Assembly (NCBI RefSeq): GCF_019175285.1
Contig: NC_056526.1
Coordinates: 121,084,599-121,148,598, forward strand
Length of the DNA stretch: 64,000 bases
Direction of reading: 5' to 3'
DNA from: Sceloporus undulatus
Lineage: Eukaryota; Chordata; Lepidosauria; Squamata; Phrynosomatidae
Shown here: in pieces, positions 25,935 through 35,560 of the stretch
How the letters are laid out: each line of letters opens with the position of its first letter
How positions within the stretch are numbered: the stretch's first letter is position 1
Made by a program: the position numbers and the translations under genes
Notes under the pieces: model-generated
What the model was told of the DNA's origin: nothing
What the model saw: only the letters and a program-made list of their open reading frames with translations
Databases searched by the model: none

Positions 25935-26679
25935 CACTTGAAAGCTTCTAGAGTGCATCCCAGGATTTTTTTCCTCTTTAGCCAGTCTCCACTTTTCTTA
26001 TAATTTCCACTCTTGGTGGGCAAATGAGCAGATTATGCTTTGTAATATGTTAAGAATAGCTGGTGAGGTAGGATTATCTCCTCTTGCCTTTTCTGTTTTG
26101 CTGTTCACACAAGCCCAGTGAGGAATTCTGGAGGCAACTGTTGTTTACCTTGCCTGTGGTAGATAATCAGGCACACACAGCTACAAAAGGATCATTAGAG
26201 CAGAATCCTGGTCTTTCTCAGCTCAGGCGTTTCTTCACTTTATTGCAGACACCATATTACAACCCAGTATCACAAGTCTGTGTTTCTCCAACCATCCTTC
26301 ACCATCCTCTCAATGCTAATGTTGCTAAAATTCCAACTAGAAAGAAGGCAAGGAAGAAATGGGGATTAGGAAGATGTAAAAAGGCATTGTAAAGAGGAGT
26401 TTATCATAGGCTTTGTAGCATGACGTAGTGGTTTGAACGTTGGAATAGGACTCTGCAGATGAGGGTTCAAATCCCCGCTCACCTCTGGAAACCCACTGAG
26501 TGACTTTGGGCCACTCTCGCACCCTCAGCCTCAGAGGCAGGCAAACCGCTGCTAAGAAAATCTTGCCAAGAAAATTATTTGAAGACACACAACTGTTGTT
26601 GTTAATTGAGGTATGAAATAATCATTGCTGGTGTTTGTCACGGGTATGTACTGTGCAATGTTGATGTTGTTATTGCTAG

Positions 26680-26727
<48 letters not shown>

Positions 26728-29700
26728 GCAGCATACCTTTTGCAGGTATGTAAGAAAAACCTGTGAAATTCATGAGGTTGTCATAAGTTGACAGGTGACT
26801 TGAAGGCACATAAACCCAAGAATGCATTTAATAAATAAAATAGGTACTGGGCTCAAAGTAATAGACTGAATATGTGAAAACATTTATGGTCATTGAATAT
26901 TTCATTATGCACCTGTGGCATTACTTGGGGGTGCGGGAATGCTGGCCACTCCAGGTGACAACCTAAGGGAGGGTGACACCACTGTTCCTCAGACACCTAC
27001 CTTTTGGCAGAAACAGGCTGTGACATTCATCTGCTTCCCTTTAAAATGCTTTAATCGATGGTGGGAGTGGGGCATAGCTCACTAGGAGGAGAAAGGAGAG
27101 GATACAGAATTTAAAAAAAAATTAAAATGTAATAGTTAAAAATGTGATTTTTTAAAAAAATTAATAGTTTAAAATTTTTCAAAAAATATTCTTTTAAAAT
27201 TTTCTTTAAAAACATCACATTTTAACCAAACCTTCACTATTTATAGGTAAATACATTTAGGTTGTTGTGTATGATATTGCAATTTGAAGGTATAGTTTGA
27301 ATTTTGCTAGTTGTTTATGTCACAGCTATCAGCATTACATTCAGTGTTATATGGGGATTAAGATTTATGAATAAAATTAGTACCAAAAAAAGTTTACTAA
27401 TGGAAGGAGGTCAATAAGGGGAGAGGGACTGGCAACATGAATTACTGCACCAGGTGACACCAGCCCTAGTGATGGTACTGTTATGCACATAAAGATTTGT
27501 TGCTCCTGTTGCCAGCCACAGATACTGACAAAACGTCAGGAATAAACTCTTCTAGAACATGGCCACATAGCCCGAAAAACCCACAACAAACTATGGATGC
27601 TGGCCATGAAAGCCTTTGACTTCACATTGTAATCAGAGAGTTAGATCCAGGCTTAATCCTACTTGGACTAGACCCCAGTTATACTCCAATTCATCATGAC
27701 CTAACCAGACTCAGAATGTTTTTAGTTTTATTTCAACTTTTTACCCAAAGAGTCTACCAGTCAAAACACTGAAGGATAAATAATATTTTTGATGGTTTTC
27801 TTTTCTTTTAACAGGAACAAAATGACATACCTGATGCAATGAAACGATCTTCCAAATTTTTCATTTTCCACTTTCCTTAATTTGTACTGGAGAAAAAAAG
27901 TAAATAAAAGGTCATTGAATTGGTTACACTCCTGTTTCAAAACATTTGTCTTTCTCAGGTGCAGATTTCATCACTATTGTGGAAAGTGATGCCTCTAAGC
28001 CATTCATTGGGAACAATGATCCAACTATGTGGTTAGGAGAAAAACTTGGTTTTTATACAGATTTTGGCCCAAGTACTCGAGATCATACTTGGGGGTGAGT
28101 GTGGGATATGTGAATACAAAGACAGAGAAGCAGACAATTAAAGACATGTGTGTTGTATAAACTGCAGTGGAAATTATATTGTGTTGTGGCAAATTAAGAA
28201 TTTGCTATCTGCTCAGGCTGTATATAACAAAACAGCTAGAAATGCTACTGGCTGGAAACTAAAGGAAACAACAATTCTAAATATAGCTGTGAAGGTTTGC
28301 TATTAAGTGGAACTTGGTGAACATGAAAAACATGTATTGTTTTGTTATACAGAGGCTAGAAAAGCTCCTTTGGGGGCTATAACACCCCAATTCTGGGAAT
28401 CATAGTTCAAAAATAATATTACCAAGCTTTGGCTACTAGGTTGAGTTTTAAACTGTTGATCACCTTTAATTCATGAACATGTAAATAAACAATTACTTAG
28501 TCCTTGTAGCTGACCTGATAGTGGAAGCTGGAAAGCATAGGATGCCTGGGAACATTTCCCCCATGATTTCATCTAATAAAGCTTTTCCCAGAGCTTTAAT
28601 GTTCAATCATTCCATGCTCCCCCCATTTCCTACAATTCCTTTGAACCTTGCATTTGCGTCCTGTCCTACTCTGTAATGACAGAGGTTCTGTTGGCTTTTC
28701 ACTGCTAGATGAATCATTCTCCTTCTCAATAGTGGGGCTGTGGGCAACTGTCCTGGTTCAGCAAACTTCAATTGACAGTATTATTGGTTTACATTATGCT
28801 TTGAAGCTAAAAGTCTTAAATCATTTTACTTTATTGTATTGCAGGATAATGGTTCTGTCAAGGTACCCGATTGTGAAATCCAGGCACCATCTTCTCCCCT
28901 CTCCTGAGGGAGAGATAGCACCAGCCATCTTCATGACTGTAAACTTCACAGGGAAAATGGTGGATTTTGTAGTTGCTCATTTTGGGAATGAAGAGTATGT
29001 ATGAAAATCACTTGCTGGACAGACAGAAAATGAAAAGTTAAAAAGCAGAGTTGTACTATTTTTATTTTGGTTTGTCTTTTTGCTGCAATCACATATAAGA
29101 AAACATACAGGGCTGGTTTGTTTGTTTTTAACCATGGTTTGCTGTGTGAATGGCAGAGGTATAGTGCCTGATTAGTCCAGGCATAAAACTCCCCATCACT
29201 TCCAGCTGGAACAGCATTACTGGTTTGGAATGACAGTGTTTATAATTGAACACATCTGGAGGATACCAGATTGAGGAAGGCTAGATTAATATGTTCACTT
29301 ACACATTAATTTCTCATTGCTTGATTACTCAATGTAGATTAATAGCAGATGCTTCCGTGAGGTGATTCCACTGGAGAGTGTTGTGAGGTGTTACGAAGCA
29401 CCCAGCTGTGGGACTGCATCTGTGATGGCACTGTTAAGCACTCATCATCTGCAGATGAAGAGACAGCGAAAAGATTCAGGAGGGAAAAGTAGAGAAGAGA
29501 AATTGCCTTTCTTTTACTTTGCTTGCTACGCAAAGATGACACATGTCTCATGACAAACATATCCTGAATGTGCATAGGAATATTCTTTAAAGATTAGTAA
29601 TGTTTGTTCATTCTTAAAATGGATAGGATCTATTATTGGATAGAGTGGAATCAACCATGCTCAGTCATAGTGATCCTTTGGTATCCTGAACATGTTCTCA

Positions 29701-32700
29701 GAATAGCCTGCTTCATGTGTGTAAGCCCATCTATGCGCTCAAAAAAAAGATGTGATCATAGATAGATAGATAGGATCTATAGCAAGTGATAGCCAAGATT
29801 TTTGCAATGCCCTCCATTGTATATCACCCTTCCTTTCTTTAGAAGTAAGCCTTTTAAAAATTTTATTAAATTTTTCAGGGAAGATTTGGACAGAAAGCTC
29901 CAAGCAGAAGCTGTTTCCAATCTATTGAGGATGAGTTCTGATCAGGTTGCATTTCTAGGATATGTCACTTCAGCTCCTGGCTCCAGAGATTACATGCAAT
30001 TAATTGAAAATGGCAATGTTAAGGTATTATAACACTAACAATTTATCAGTGCTTAGTAAAAAAAACAACTCAAAATCAATACCAGGACAGATTGGTGGCA
30101 GAAATATATATTTAACTCCTAACAGTAAATTAAAGAAAACTGTAGATTCATAGATAAAAGACTTCAAGATTCTTTAAAATAATTTTGTGCTGTCCTTTTC
30201 TCCTTATGTGGACCTAGTAGAGCAGCTGGATACCAATGAAGATGCACATCTCCTGTTTGGTTTTTTAACAATTGTGTGGCTGGGAGAGGCCAGCTGGAGT
30301 TTTGGGGCTGTTTGGCATCAGTATGCTGGTGGTACCCGGCTCTGTCTCTCTTTTACAACTGATACCAAGGAAGCTGTGGAAATACTGAATTGTCTGGATG
30401 CAGCAAAGGACTGGATGTGGTTGAATGGACCAAGGCTTAATCCAGCCAAAACAGAAGTGTTGTTGGTCAGTAAGAAAACCAACCTGGGATTAGGATTGCA
30501 ACTTGTTCTGAATGAGGTTGCTCTCCTTCTGAACGAGAAGGTTCATAGCTTGGGGATGCTCATGGGCTGGTTTCATACTATCAAAAATAAAAATACAATA
30601 AATGAAAATAAAAATCCATGCCCCACTTCAAAATGTACTGCTGTGATTACAGAAAGTGCAATCAGTTGTGCCACCATATTGTCCAAACTCAATACATTTC
30701 TTTACCCATGTACAAGAATTTTGTAAAAGCCCTGTGTAAAGTAGCCTCTAGCTTCACATTTACCAAAGGCCTCTGAAAACTTATTATGTAGATATTTTTG
30801 TTGAATCTGTAAAGACATAATTTGTTAATCATTTTTTCTTTGATTTGTTTTTACTTATGCTTAGGATATTGACAACACAGATCACAACAGGTGGTGCAGT
30901 TATATAATGTATCGTGGATTAATTAGGTATGTCCATCAATTGAATACCTTTATTATTTGCTTTCTCTGCTGTTCCTAAAGACTGTTTATGGCCTATTTCT
31001 AGTCCTTACTTTATGACATATTGCATACATTTCAGGAATTTCACAAGGGGGCCGTGCATTCAGAGCATACAGAATCAATTGTATAAGAAATGAATGACTA
31101 CCAGTGTGTTTCTAGGCCCAGTGGAAAGTGCTGGCAATTATCTTTATGGCTTTAAATCATTTGGGAGGACCAGTTTATTTGAAATATTACTTATACCCTC
31201 TGTGGGAAGGAAGCGTCATCTTAAATAGGCCACTATTATGGTCCTGGATAGTTTTCTGATATTCCAGCTGAGTTCCACATAGAATTTATTGGTGGTGTCT
31301 GTAAACCACAGCCAGGACCTTACCACTAGGCCATCAAACCAGTAAAGGTATATATGGGGAATGATAACTAACGCAAAAATGGTTTAGCTCAATGACTGGG
31401 TTATTTAAGGATCTTTTAAATCTATGTATATGAGCAAATCCTCAATATGATGAGTTTTATTTAAAAGGGGAAAATACACACACACAAAACTCGCACACTC
31501 ACAAGGACTAGAGAACTTGGAATAGAGAAGGCTTTATACAACACCTGATTGGATGCTGGTCCTCTTGCAAATGGTCTGGAAATGGAGAAAGGAACTCACT
31601 CCCAAGTTCCAAGACTGAGTGAAAGAGGGGTTAGCAACAGCATCTTTGCCTGCTACCAAACTAAGCCGCTGAACAGAAGAAAGGTCAGGGTTTAAATAAG
31701 GTTTTTATGCCCTGGAACAAAGTGCAGAGACCACATGGCAAAATGGTCTAAATCTTTGTTTAAGGATCTTCCAGGGTGTGAACTGGGGGTATGAATAGGC
31801 ATATTATCTCTCCAGACCTGATAGACAAAGATGTTTATCCTGGCCGGGATCATCTCATCATCCATGATCAGATTGCATCTTACCTCCTTTGCTAAATCCA
31901 AAAACTAAATGTCTCCTATGCTGGCCGACGTGACTCTCTAGCTTCTAACTTATAGCATTCACATTAGGATCATAGAGGTGGAGTTCATAATATTTATGAT
32001 ATTAACAAAGAGGGGTAGAATGAAGCCCAGAACCCCATAACATGTCCTAGAATAAGGTGTGTCCAGGCCTACAGATACAATCACGCCAAACGTTCTCTGT
32101 CAAAAATCTTCTATCAGATCATCTCCTTGGAATTGTGATGAAATGCAGACTTGAAACTAACGTAATTAAATGCCAGTTTTAAGTGTCCATACCTGAAGCT
32201 GTCCAAAAGCAAGAAGGTGGGGCAGAACAGGTAGAAATACATATTCCTAGATGTTATTCAGAGCCCCAGACCTGAAGGAACTGCTGTCTAGGAAGTCATT
32301 TCTGATAAAGTATGCCTAGGCAGAAGAGAGGCTGAGCACCTATTATGCAATCCTGCCTCTGTAGCAAATTATTCCCTGTTGATGTTGAGTTCTGCTTTCA
32401 GATCATGTTCAGAAACTGTTAGCTACAGATAGATAACCATCAACTGCGATGGCTCACAATCACAAAGGCCAGTTTGGAAATCCTGATTAAGCAAAAAAAA
32501 TTATTTGGATATTTTATTACATTGAAAATATTATATATCTTTATGGCAGGTTGGGCTATGCTCGAATTTCTCATGCTCACCTGAGTGATTCTGAACTCCA
32601 GATGGCAACTTTTAGAATCCCAGATGACCCAGATAATTATGCTGACAATGACAAAATCACCATTGATTCCAGTGAAGTTCCTAAAGAAACACACTTCAGT

Positions 32701-33413
32701 TCACGGTTAGTGTATTTTAAACAGTTTGTGAGATTTTCAACAGAGTAGCTTTGAAACTCCAATCATATTCTTACATAAATGATATATGAGGAATTAATAA
32801 ATACAGTTTAGCAGCCCATACCTAGAGTATGGAATGAAATGAGCCCATTTTCTGATTCTATCAAGATCACTATACTGTATTAAATAAATAATTTGCAGAT
32901 GTTGAGGTTTTGTGTTTAGTTTTTCCATTTGAAATCTAACAGAAGCTAGTGCAGTACTAGGATATGCATTTTAATGCAGATGCAAGTTTATCTAAATTCA
33001 GTAGGACTTATGTTGCAGCCTTACACATCTGCTCAAAAGTAAACCCCCCTGAGTTCAAATATGCTCACAAGTAACTGTATATAAGATTGTTCCAGGTAAG
33101 TTTATAAACAAATGAAGAAAGAAATGGCTTAGGCATGGAAAACCTGTAGAAATTAATAATAGGACAGTATAGAAAAAGTCAAATTAGATGATTTAATTAA
33201 AATCATTTTGATTCTTGTTACAAATTAAATATTAATTACACAATAAAAATGAATGATCAGAGAAGGATTATCATGTTTGTGTGATTTAGCAAGAACATGT
33301 ACTTACACAGATTTGTTTTGTATAGATTTGGATCCTACAAAGAGGGACACAATTATGAGCTGAATCATCACTTTCACATGAGCACACCAAAGTATTTTAA
33401 ACAAGCTGGCTAG
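11707..33413 (+). CDS. CWH43: CWH43 (PGAP2-interacting protein), complete 16-exon gene
   Basis: Multi-pass membrane protein that acts on glycosylphosphatidylinositol (GPI) anchors; the yeast orthologue is needed to put ceramide into GPI anchors. Coding exons: 11707-11749, 13296-13487, 15001-15121, 15390-15544, 16358-16541, 17013-17101, 20216-20470, 21146-21271, 23829-23908, 24620-24725, 27959-28094, 28845-28994, 29879-30023, 30865-30926, 32550-32705, 33326-33413. All introns are GT-AG and all phases agree. The exons sum to 2088 nt, giving 695 residues plus TAG (human 699). Residues 1 to about 390 form the hydrophobic Frag1/DRAM/Sfk1-like half, and residues from about 416 to the end form the endonuclease/exonuclease/phosphatase-like half. 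Blocks such as [32 protein letters not shown] and [12 protein letters not shown] match the human protein as I remember it. No break in the reading frame was seen. The introns hold L1, L2, BovB, SINE and MITE copies. The start is supported by the exon-1 match to the family N-terminus. Confidence 0.97.
12881..13018 (-). mobile_element. CR1 LINE 3' end fragment
   Basis: ATCATAGAATCATAGAGTTG, then CCATCCAGTCCAACCCCCTG, GCCATGCAGGA and GGCCATCCAGTCTCTG: the reverse complement of the CR1 3' end. Lies in CWH43 intron 1. Confidence 0.9.
13043..13125. mobile_element. Palindromic MITE family B, half copy
   Basis: ACAGACAGGCCAAAATAAAG then CTGCTTTGGGTCACTTTGAA: one arm of family B. Confidence 0.6.
13128..13197 (-). 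repeat. tRNA-derived SINE, 5' fragment
   Basis: CAAACCCTGGTCTCC, then CATTCAAACCACTATGCCAC: the reverse complement of the SINE head. Confidence 0.65.
13296..13487 (+). CDS. CWH43: CWH43 coding exon 2
   Basis: Residues 15-78, hydrophobic, starting [20 protein letters not shown]. The acceptor is ttcag at 13291-13295 and the donor is GTAAGT. It enters in phase 1 and leaves in phase 1. It contains the first membrane segments and the conserved [11 protein letters not shown] block. Confidence 0.96.
13560..15000. other. CWH43 intron 2 content
   Basis: Includes a CTG/GCTG-rich stretch at 13750-13940, a fold-back family C half copy at 14295-14395, and a MITE-like fragment at 14695-14775 (GAATTCTGGGAGCTGAAGTC). 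Nothing coding. Confidence 0.5.
15001..15121 (+). CDS. CWH43: CWH43 coding exon 3
   Basis: Encodes [20 protein letters not shown] onward to [11 protein letters not shown]. It is close to human SIASFQAPNAKLRLMVLALG and ends in phase 2 at a GTATTG donor. Confidence 0.96.
15390..15544 (+). CDS. CWH43: CWH43 coding exon 4
   Basis: Encodes [20 protein letters not shown] and TSLNPVWSY, close to human [20 protein letters not shown]. The donor is GTGAGT, phase 1. The reading frame stays open past the donor into an L1 fragment (see the L1 entry and the findings). Confidence 0.96.
15560..15890 (+). mobile_element. L1 LINE fragment (ORF2 C-terminus) in CWH43 intron 4
   Basis: [20 protein letters not shown] then [11 protein letters not shown] is the cysteine-containing C-terminal region of L1 ORF2 (SRLAKMYKN..CWKC..GTFYHMW type). 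It begins directly after the exon 4 donor and is open in the exon 4 frame to 15759. Confidence 0.8.
16358..16541 (+). CDS. CWH43: CWH43 coding exon 5
   Basis: Starts [12 protein letters not shown], then [20 protein letters not shown], and ends at the highly conserved [20 protein letters not shown]. Its N-terminal 20 residues are the least conserved against human. The donor is GTAAGT, phase 2. Confidence 0.96.
17013..17101 (+). CDS. CWH43: CWH43 coding exon 6
   Basis: A membrane segment, [20 protein letters not shown], followed by PALCVWCVA. The acceptor is tatag and the donor is GTAAGA. It enters in phase 2 and leaves in phase 1. Confidence 0.95.
17640..18640 (-). mobile_element. BovB LINE fragment in CWH43 intron 6
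   Basis: Minus-strand frame near 17970-18167 reads [20 protein letters not shown] then [15 protein letters not shown], the BovB FIDYSKAFDCVDH region. The fragment itself spans roughly 17890-18230. The rest of the listed interval shows nothing else I can name except a MITE-like end near 18570-18625. Confidence 0.7.
18640..18869 (+). mobile_element. Tigger-like (MER2-type) non-autonomous element
   Basis: CAGTGGGCCCTTGGTATCTG then GGTTTGGTTCCAGGACCC, GATGCTCAAGTCCC, and the end GGAAGGCTGACTG, flanked by TA. It resembles the mammalian MER2/Tigger ends. Two further copies are at 23338 and 51306. Confidence 0.85.
20216..20470 (+). CDS. CWH43: CWH43 coding exon 7
   Basis: The largest exon, 255 nt, encoding several membrane segments and the [14 protein letters not shown] block (human KFVPGGVYARERSD). 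The acceptor is ttctag and the donor is GTATGT, phase 1. Confidence 0.96.
21146..21271 (+). CDS. CWH43: CWH43 coding exon 8
   Basis: Encodes [20 protein letters not shown] and a hydrophilic linker ending KLSEKYIKL. It follows exon 7 after 675 bases. Acceptor cttacag, donor GTAAGT. Confidence 0.95.
21878..21902. repeat. poly(C)-poly(A) tract
   Basis: About 16 C followed by 9 A. Likely a replication-slippage site. Confidence 0.9.
22061..22273. mobile_element. Palindromic MITE, family A, second end type
   Basis: AGACTGCATCTGCACAGTAG left and TTCAGTGTGGATGCAGCC right; the core arms are GGAATACTGGGAACTGTAG and ACAACTCCCACAATTCC. In CWH43 intron 8. Confidence 0.8.
23338..23570 (+). mobile_element. 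Tigger-like (MER2-type) element, copy 2
   Basis: CAGTGGGCCCTTGGTATTTA start and CAGAGGGGCAACTG end, with TA following. Body as in the copy at 18640. Located in CWH43 intron 8, close to the exon 9 acceptor. Confidence 0.85.
23829..23908 (+). CDS. CWH43: CWH43 coding exon 9
   Basis: The last membrane segment, [20 protein letters not shown], then EKKLGHG. The exon ends in phase 0 at a GTGAGT donor. It joins the membrane half to the soluble C-terminal half. Confidence 0.95.
24350..24395. repeat. (TG)n/(TATG)n microsatellite
   Basis: GTGTGTGTGTATTGTATG followed by repeated TATG units. Confidence 0.85.
24620..24725 (+). CDS. CWH43: CWH43 coding exon 10
   Basis: Encodes [20 protein letters not shown] then [15 protein letters not shown]. 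This is the start of the endonuclease/exonuclease/phosphatase-like domain. Donor GTACTT, phase 1. Confidence 0.96.
24928..25205 (+). repeat. Old interspersed repeat (AACATAGGAAACTGCC type)
   Basis: GGAACACAGGAACATAGGAA then ACTGCCTTATGCCATCTCAG; later GGGAAGCTCCAGTGG. This start is common to a widespread reptile repeat whose class I cannot state. Heavily diverged. Confidence 0.45.
25888..25934. repeat. (AAT)n microsatellite
   Basis: About 15 AAT units in CWH43 intron 10. Confidence 0.95.
26090..26650. repeat. Unclassified interspersed repeat, copy 2
   Basis: Second copy of the repeat at 9440-10060. It keeps the empty site for the SINE of copy 1 near 26300 and carries its own SINE at 26411-26604, whose empty site is in copy 1 near 10010. 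Confidence 0.65.
26411..26604 (+). repeat. tRNA-derived SINE
   Basis: GACGTAGTGGTTTGAACG head, GGTTCAAATCCCCG B-box, and GAAGACACACAACTGTTG tail. Confidence 0.85.
26681..26728. repeat. (ATT)n microsatellite
   Basis: About 16 ATT units, followed by a SINE tail fragment near 26755-26815 (GTTGTCATAAGTTGACAGG, ACTTGAAGGCACATAA). Confidence 0.9.
26915..27478 (+). mobile_element. ~560-bp repeat with AT-rich core, copy 1
   Basis: GGCATTACTTGGGGGTGCGG at the left; ACACCTACCTTTTGGCAG and AACAGGCTGTGACATTCATC near the left; an AT-rich middle; GTGACACCAGCCCTAGTGATG at the right. The two outer ends are weak inverted repeats, suggesting a DNA transposon. The reverse copy is at 33640-34160. Confidence 0.65.
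27500..27626 (+). repeat. Short retroposon with decayed hammerhead-like core, copy 1
   Basis: GCCAGCCACAGATACTGAC, AAAACGTCAGGAATAAAC, then AGAACATGGCCACATAGCCC and GGATGCTGGCCATGAAAGCC. This is the same family as 42427-42510 and 63753-63850. Confidence 0.65.
27959..28094 (+). CDS. CWH43: CWH43 coding exon 11
   Basis: Encodes [20 protein letters not shown], then [20 protein letters not shown]. The ADFITIVES stretch corresponds to the strand carrying the conserved acidic residue of this superfamily. Acceptor tctcag, donor GTGAGT, phase 2. Confidence 0.96.
28095..28844. other. CWH43 intron 11 content
   Basis: No repeat named with confidence and no coding signal besides the flanking exons. A weak MITE-like stretch is near 28370-28410. 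Confidence 0.4.
28845..28994 (+). CDS. CWH43: CWH43 coding exon 12
   Basis: Encodes [20 protein letters not shown] and EGEIAPAIF, ending [11 protein letters not shown], near-identical to human over long runs. Acceptor ttgcag, donor GTATGT, phase 2. Confidence 0.97.
29879..30023 (+). CDS. CWH43: CWH43 coding exon 13
   Basis: Encodes [20 protein letters not shown] and [29 protein letters not shown] sits where nucleases of this superfamily carry the GDFN metal motif; human has the same variant (LGYITSAPGS). Donor GTATTA, phase 0. Confidence 0.96.
30187..30560 (+). mobile_element. L2-type LINE fragment in CWH43 intron 13
   Basis: [20 protein letters not shown] then [20 protein letters not shown] and EVLLVSKKT match the L2 block of 6760-6930. 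No stop codon across about 120 codons, but both ends of the LINE are missing. Confidence 0.8.
30865..30926 (+). CDS. CWH43: CWH43 coding exon 14
   Basis: A short 62-nt exon encoding [20 protein letters not shown] plus a split arginine codon. Acceptor gcttag, donor GTATGT, phase 2. An L2 LINE fragment lies in the intron just upstream. Confidence 0.95.
31000..32549. other. CWH43 intron 14, unclassified sequence
   Basis: 1.6 kb with no recognised repeat. 31460-32100 is more GC-balanced, with a TTTAAATAAGG TATA-like string at 31691-31701, and could be an old repeat. I found no terminal repeats or coding frame to name it. Confidence 0.35.
32550..32705 (+). CDS. CWH43: CWH43 coding exon 15
   Basis: Encodes [20 protein letters not shown] and [18 protein letters not shown], matching human [20 protein letters not shown]. 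Acceptor ggcag, donor GTTAGT, phase 2. Confidence 0.96.
33326..33413 (+). CDS. CWH43: CWH43 coding exon 16 (stop codon)
   Basis: Encodes [20 protein letters not shown] then PKYFKQAG and TAG at 33411-33413. Human ends NTPKYFL, so this protein has a slightly longer tail after PKYF. Confidence 0.96.
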
Positions 33414-34310
33414 AACAATGATACACCAACACATTTTCAAGAAGGAGAAAACAATGACGACGACAAAACCAAAAAAGATCAGAAGCCCCTATTTAAAAAT
33501 AAGACACAACTGTATGAATATTTCATGGACCAATTGAATAGATCATGTTCAATTCAAGTACAGTAATTTATAGTGCAATGCTATAACTATTTCCTCAGAT
33601 ACAAGTTCCATATCATTCACTGGGTTTACTTCTAGGCAGTGGCATCACCCAGTGCGGGAATTCATGTTGTCACCCCCTATTGACCTACTCCCATTTCACA
33701 CCATACAGAATCCTTAGTAATGTTTTTTTACACTAATGCTATTTATAAATCATGGTTCCTCTATCCCACTGAATGTAATGTGAAATAAACAACTAGAAAA
33801 ATTAAAATTATCCCTTCAAATTACAATATCATATGCACAACCTAAGTGTATTTACATATACATAGTGGAGATTTGGATAAAATATGATACTTTTAAAGAA
33901 AATTTTAAAAGAATAAAAAGGTTTTAAAATGTCAAAAATTTAATTTTTTTTTAAAAAATAAAAATGTTGAATATTGAAATTTTAATGAAAAAATTCAAGG
34001 GCCTCTTTTTTCTCCTCCCACTGAGCTTCACCTCACTCCCACCATCTCTTAAAGCATTTTAAAGGGAAGCAAATGAATGCCACAGCCTGTTTCTGCCCAA
34101 AGGTAGGTGTTTGAGCAGTAGTGGTGTTACCTGGAGTGGACCACACCCCCAAGTCAGGGGAGGATAAGCCTCCATCTGAGGTGTGACAGCAGGGCCCACT
34201 ATTGTAACATTTTTTTTGTAGTACAGTACTGTATACTGTAAGCTACCATTTTTAGATACTTTACCGTATGATGGATGATAGAAAATGCTGCATTTGTATG
34301 CTTAATAAAG
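33414..34310 (+). other. CWH43 3' UTR and downstream region, candidate poly(A) signals
   Basis: AATAAA hexamers occur at 33784-33789 and 34304-34309; either could end the transcript. From about 33640 the region is an inverted copy of a repeat that also lies in intron 10. If the distal signal is used, the 3' UTR contains this repeat. The true end cannot be fixed from sequence alone. Confidence 0.45.
33640..34160 (-). mobile_element. ~560-bp repeat with AT-rich core, copy 2 (inverted)
   Basis: GTGGCATCACCCAGTGCGGG at the left, GAATGCCACAGCCTGTTTC and CCAAAGGTAGGTGTTTGAGC near the right: the reverse complement of 26915-27478. It begins about 225 bases after the CWH43 stop. Confidence 0.65.
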
Positions 34311-34659
34311 CAAGGAGATAGCGCTGTGGCTGGCCATCACAATCTCCAATTATCTTCTGAAGCTGTTCCAGCTGGCAAGGGTCCTCTGGGACCTGTTTAT
34401 CAATTCAGCATTCTTGATTCTTTGTCCCCAAATGGTCTTTTATGTATGCAGCTGTGGAACACCTTCGTGGACAAGGACTTTTTTGCTCTAGCTAGAGAGT
34501 AGATTAGAAATATGTTCCATGCTTCATCCATTTGCAATATTATTCTACTCCCCATGACTTCTTAATATCAGGAGTTAATGCAGAGTGCATTTCTAGTGCA
34601 GTTTCATGTCGATGTTACCATTTGTTGAATGCCCACCTTCAGTTTAAAATATCTTATTT

Positions 34660-34731
34660 TTCTTTTTCTTTTTTAAAAAAAAAATATTCTTGTAATATAT
34701 ACAGTACAATACAATACATAACATTTTCCTT

Positions 34732-34764
<33 letters not shown>

Positions 34765-35560
34765 ATTATTTGCATTCTAACATATCTAAATATCTTTAAC
34801 ATACCACCTCAGTGCTCCCCTTCTCCACAGCCATTTCCATCTTTATACTCCATCCAAAATTTTAATTCATTTTATGGTAATTTCCCATCTTCTTTTCTTA
34901 ATAGTTTTTCAATATTTTTTTCCATATCTCATCAAAATCATTTTTACTTTCAATTTACATGTTAATTTATCATTAATCGCTAATTCCCATACAGTACTTC
35001 TTTATACCAATCCTCCAGTTCTACATTTATTTTCGTTTTCCAACATTTTGCTATAATTAATCTTGCTGCTGTAAGCAAATTTGTTACCATTCCACAGTAT
35101 TATATATTGATAATAAAGCTATACTTGGTTTTCTGTCTATTTTTATATTCATAATATTTTCTTTTTCTGATATCACATTTCCACTCAAATTTTGTACATT
35201 GCCAGCACATATGCATATATGACCCTACTTCATGATTACCTCTCCAACAATTTTTGACTTATTCTTATCTATATTATGTAGTCTCACTGGTATCAAATAC
35301 CATTTCCAAATCAATTTATAATAATTTTATTTTATCTGTATCAATAAATTTTTCAAATGTCTTTGTTCCCAAATTTTATTCCATTCCTTTTCACATACTT
35401 TACATCCTAATTCTTCTTCCCATATATCTTTCAAAATCTTTTCATTTATTTTCTTTCCTTCATTCTCTACCAAAATTTTATAAATTTTACTAATTATTCC
35501 TTTCATATTCTCATTTTCCTCCATTTCTCTACCTTTCTGTAAAATACCTTATTTTTCTAA
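34660..35560 (-). mobile_element. L1 LINE fragment (ORF2 C-terminus and 3' end)
   Basis: Minus-strand frame at 35327-35524 encodes ILKDIWEEELGCKVCEKEWN then KIWEQRHLKNL, typical of the L1 ORF2 C-terminal region. Further left, CWRGNHEVGSYMHMCWQC is the cysteine motif, with frame breaks. A (TG)n run at 34733-34766 lies in the 3' end. Confidence 0.8.

Noticed and set aside
26552-26827. Minus-strand frame with a poly-asparagine run
   Set aside because: It is a translated (AAT)n microsatellite plus SINE sequence.
31430-32100. Possible solo long terminal repeat in CWH43 intron 14
   Set aside because: A TATA-like string is present, but no terminal repeats, target duplication or primer-binding site could be seen.
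34735-35493. Plus-strand frames in the 34.7-35.5 kb region
   Set aside because: These are reverse shadows of an L1 fragment; the minus strand carries the recognisable ORF2 C-terminal motifs.
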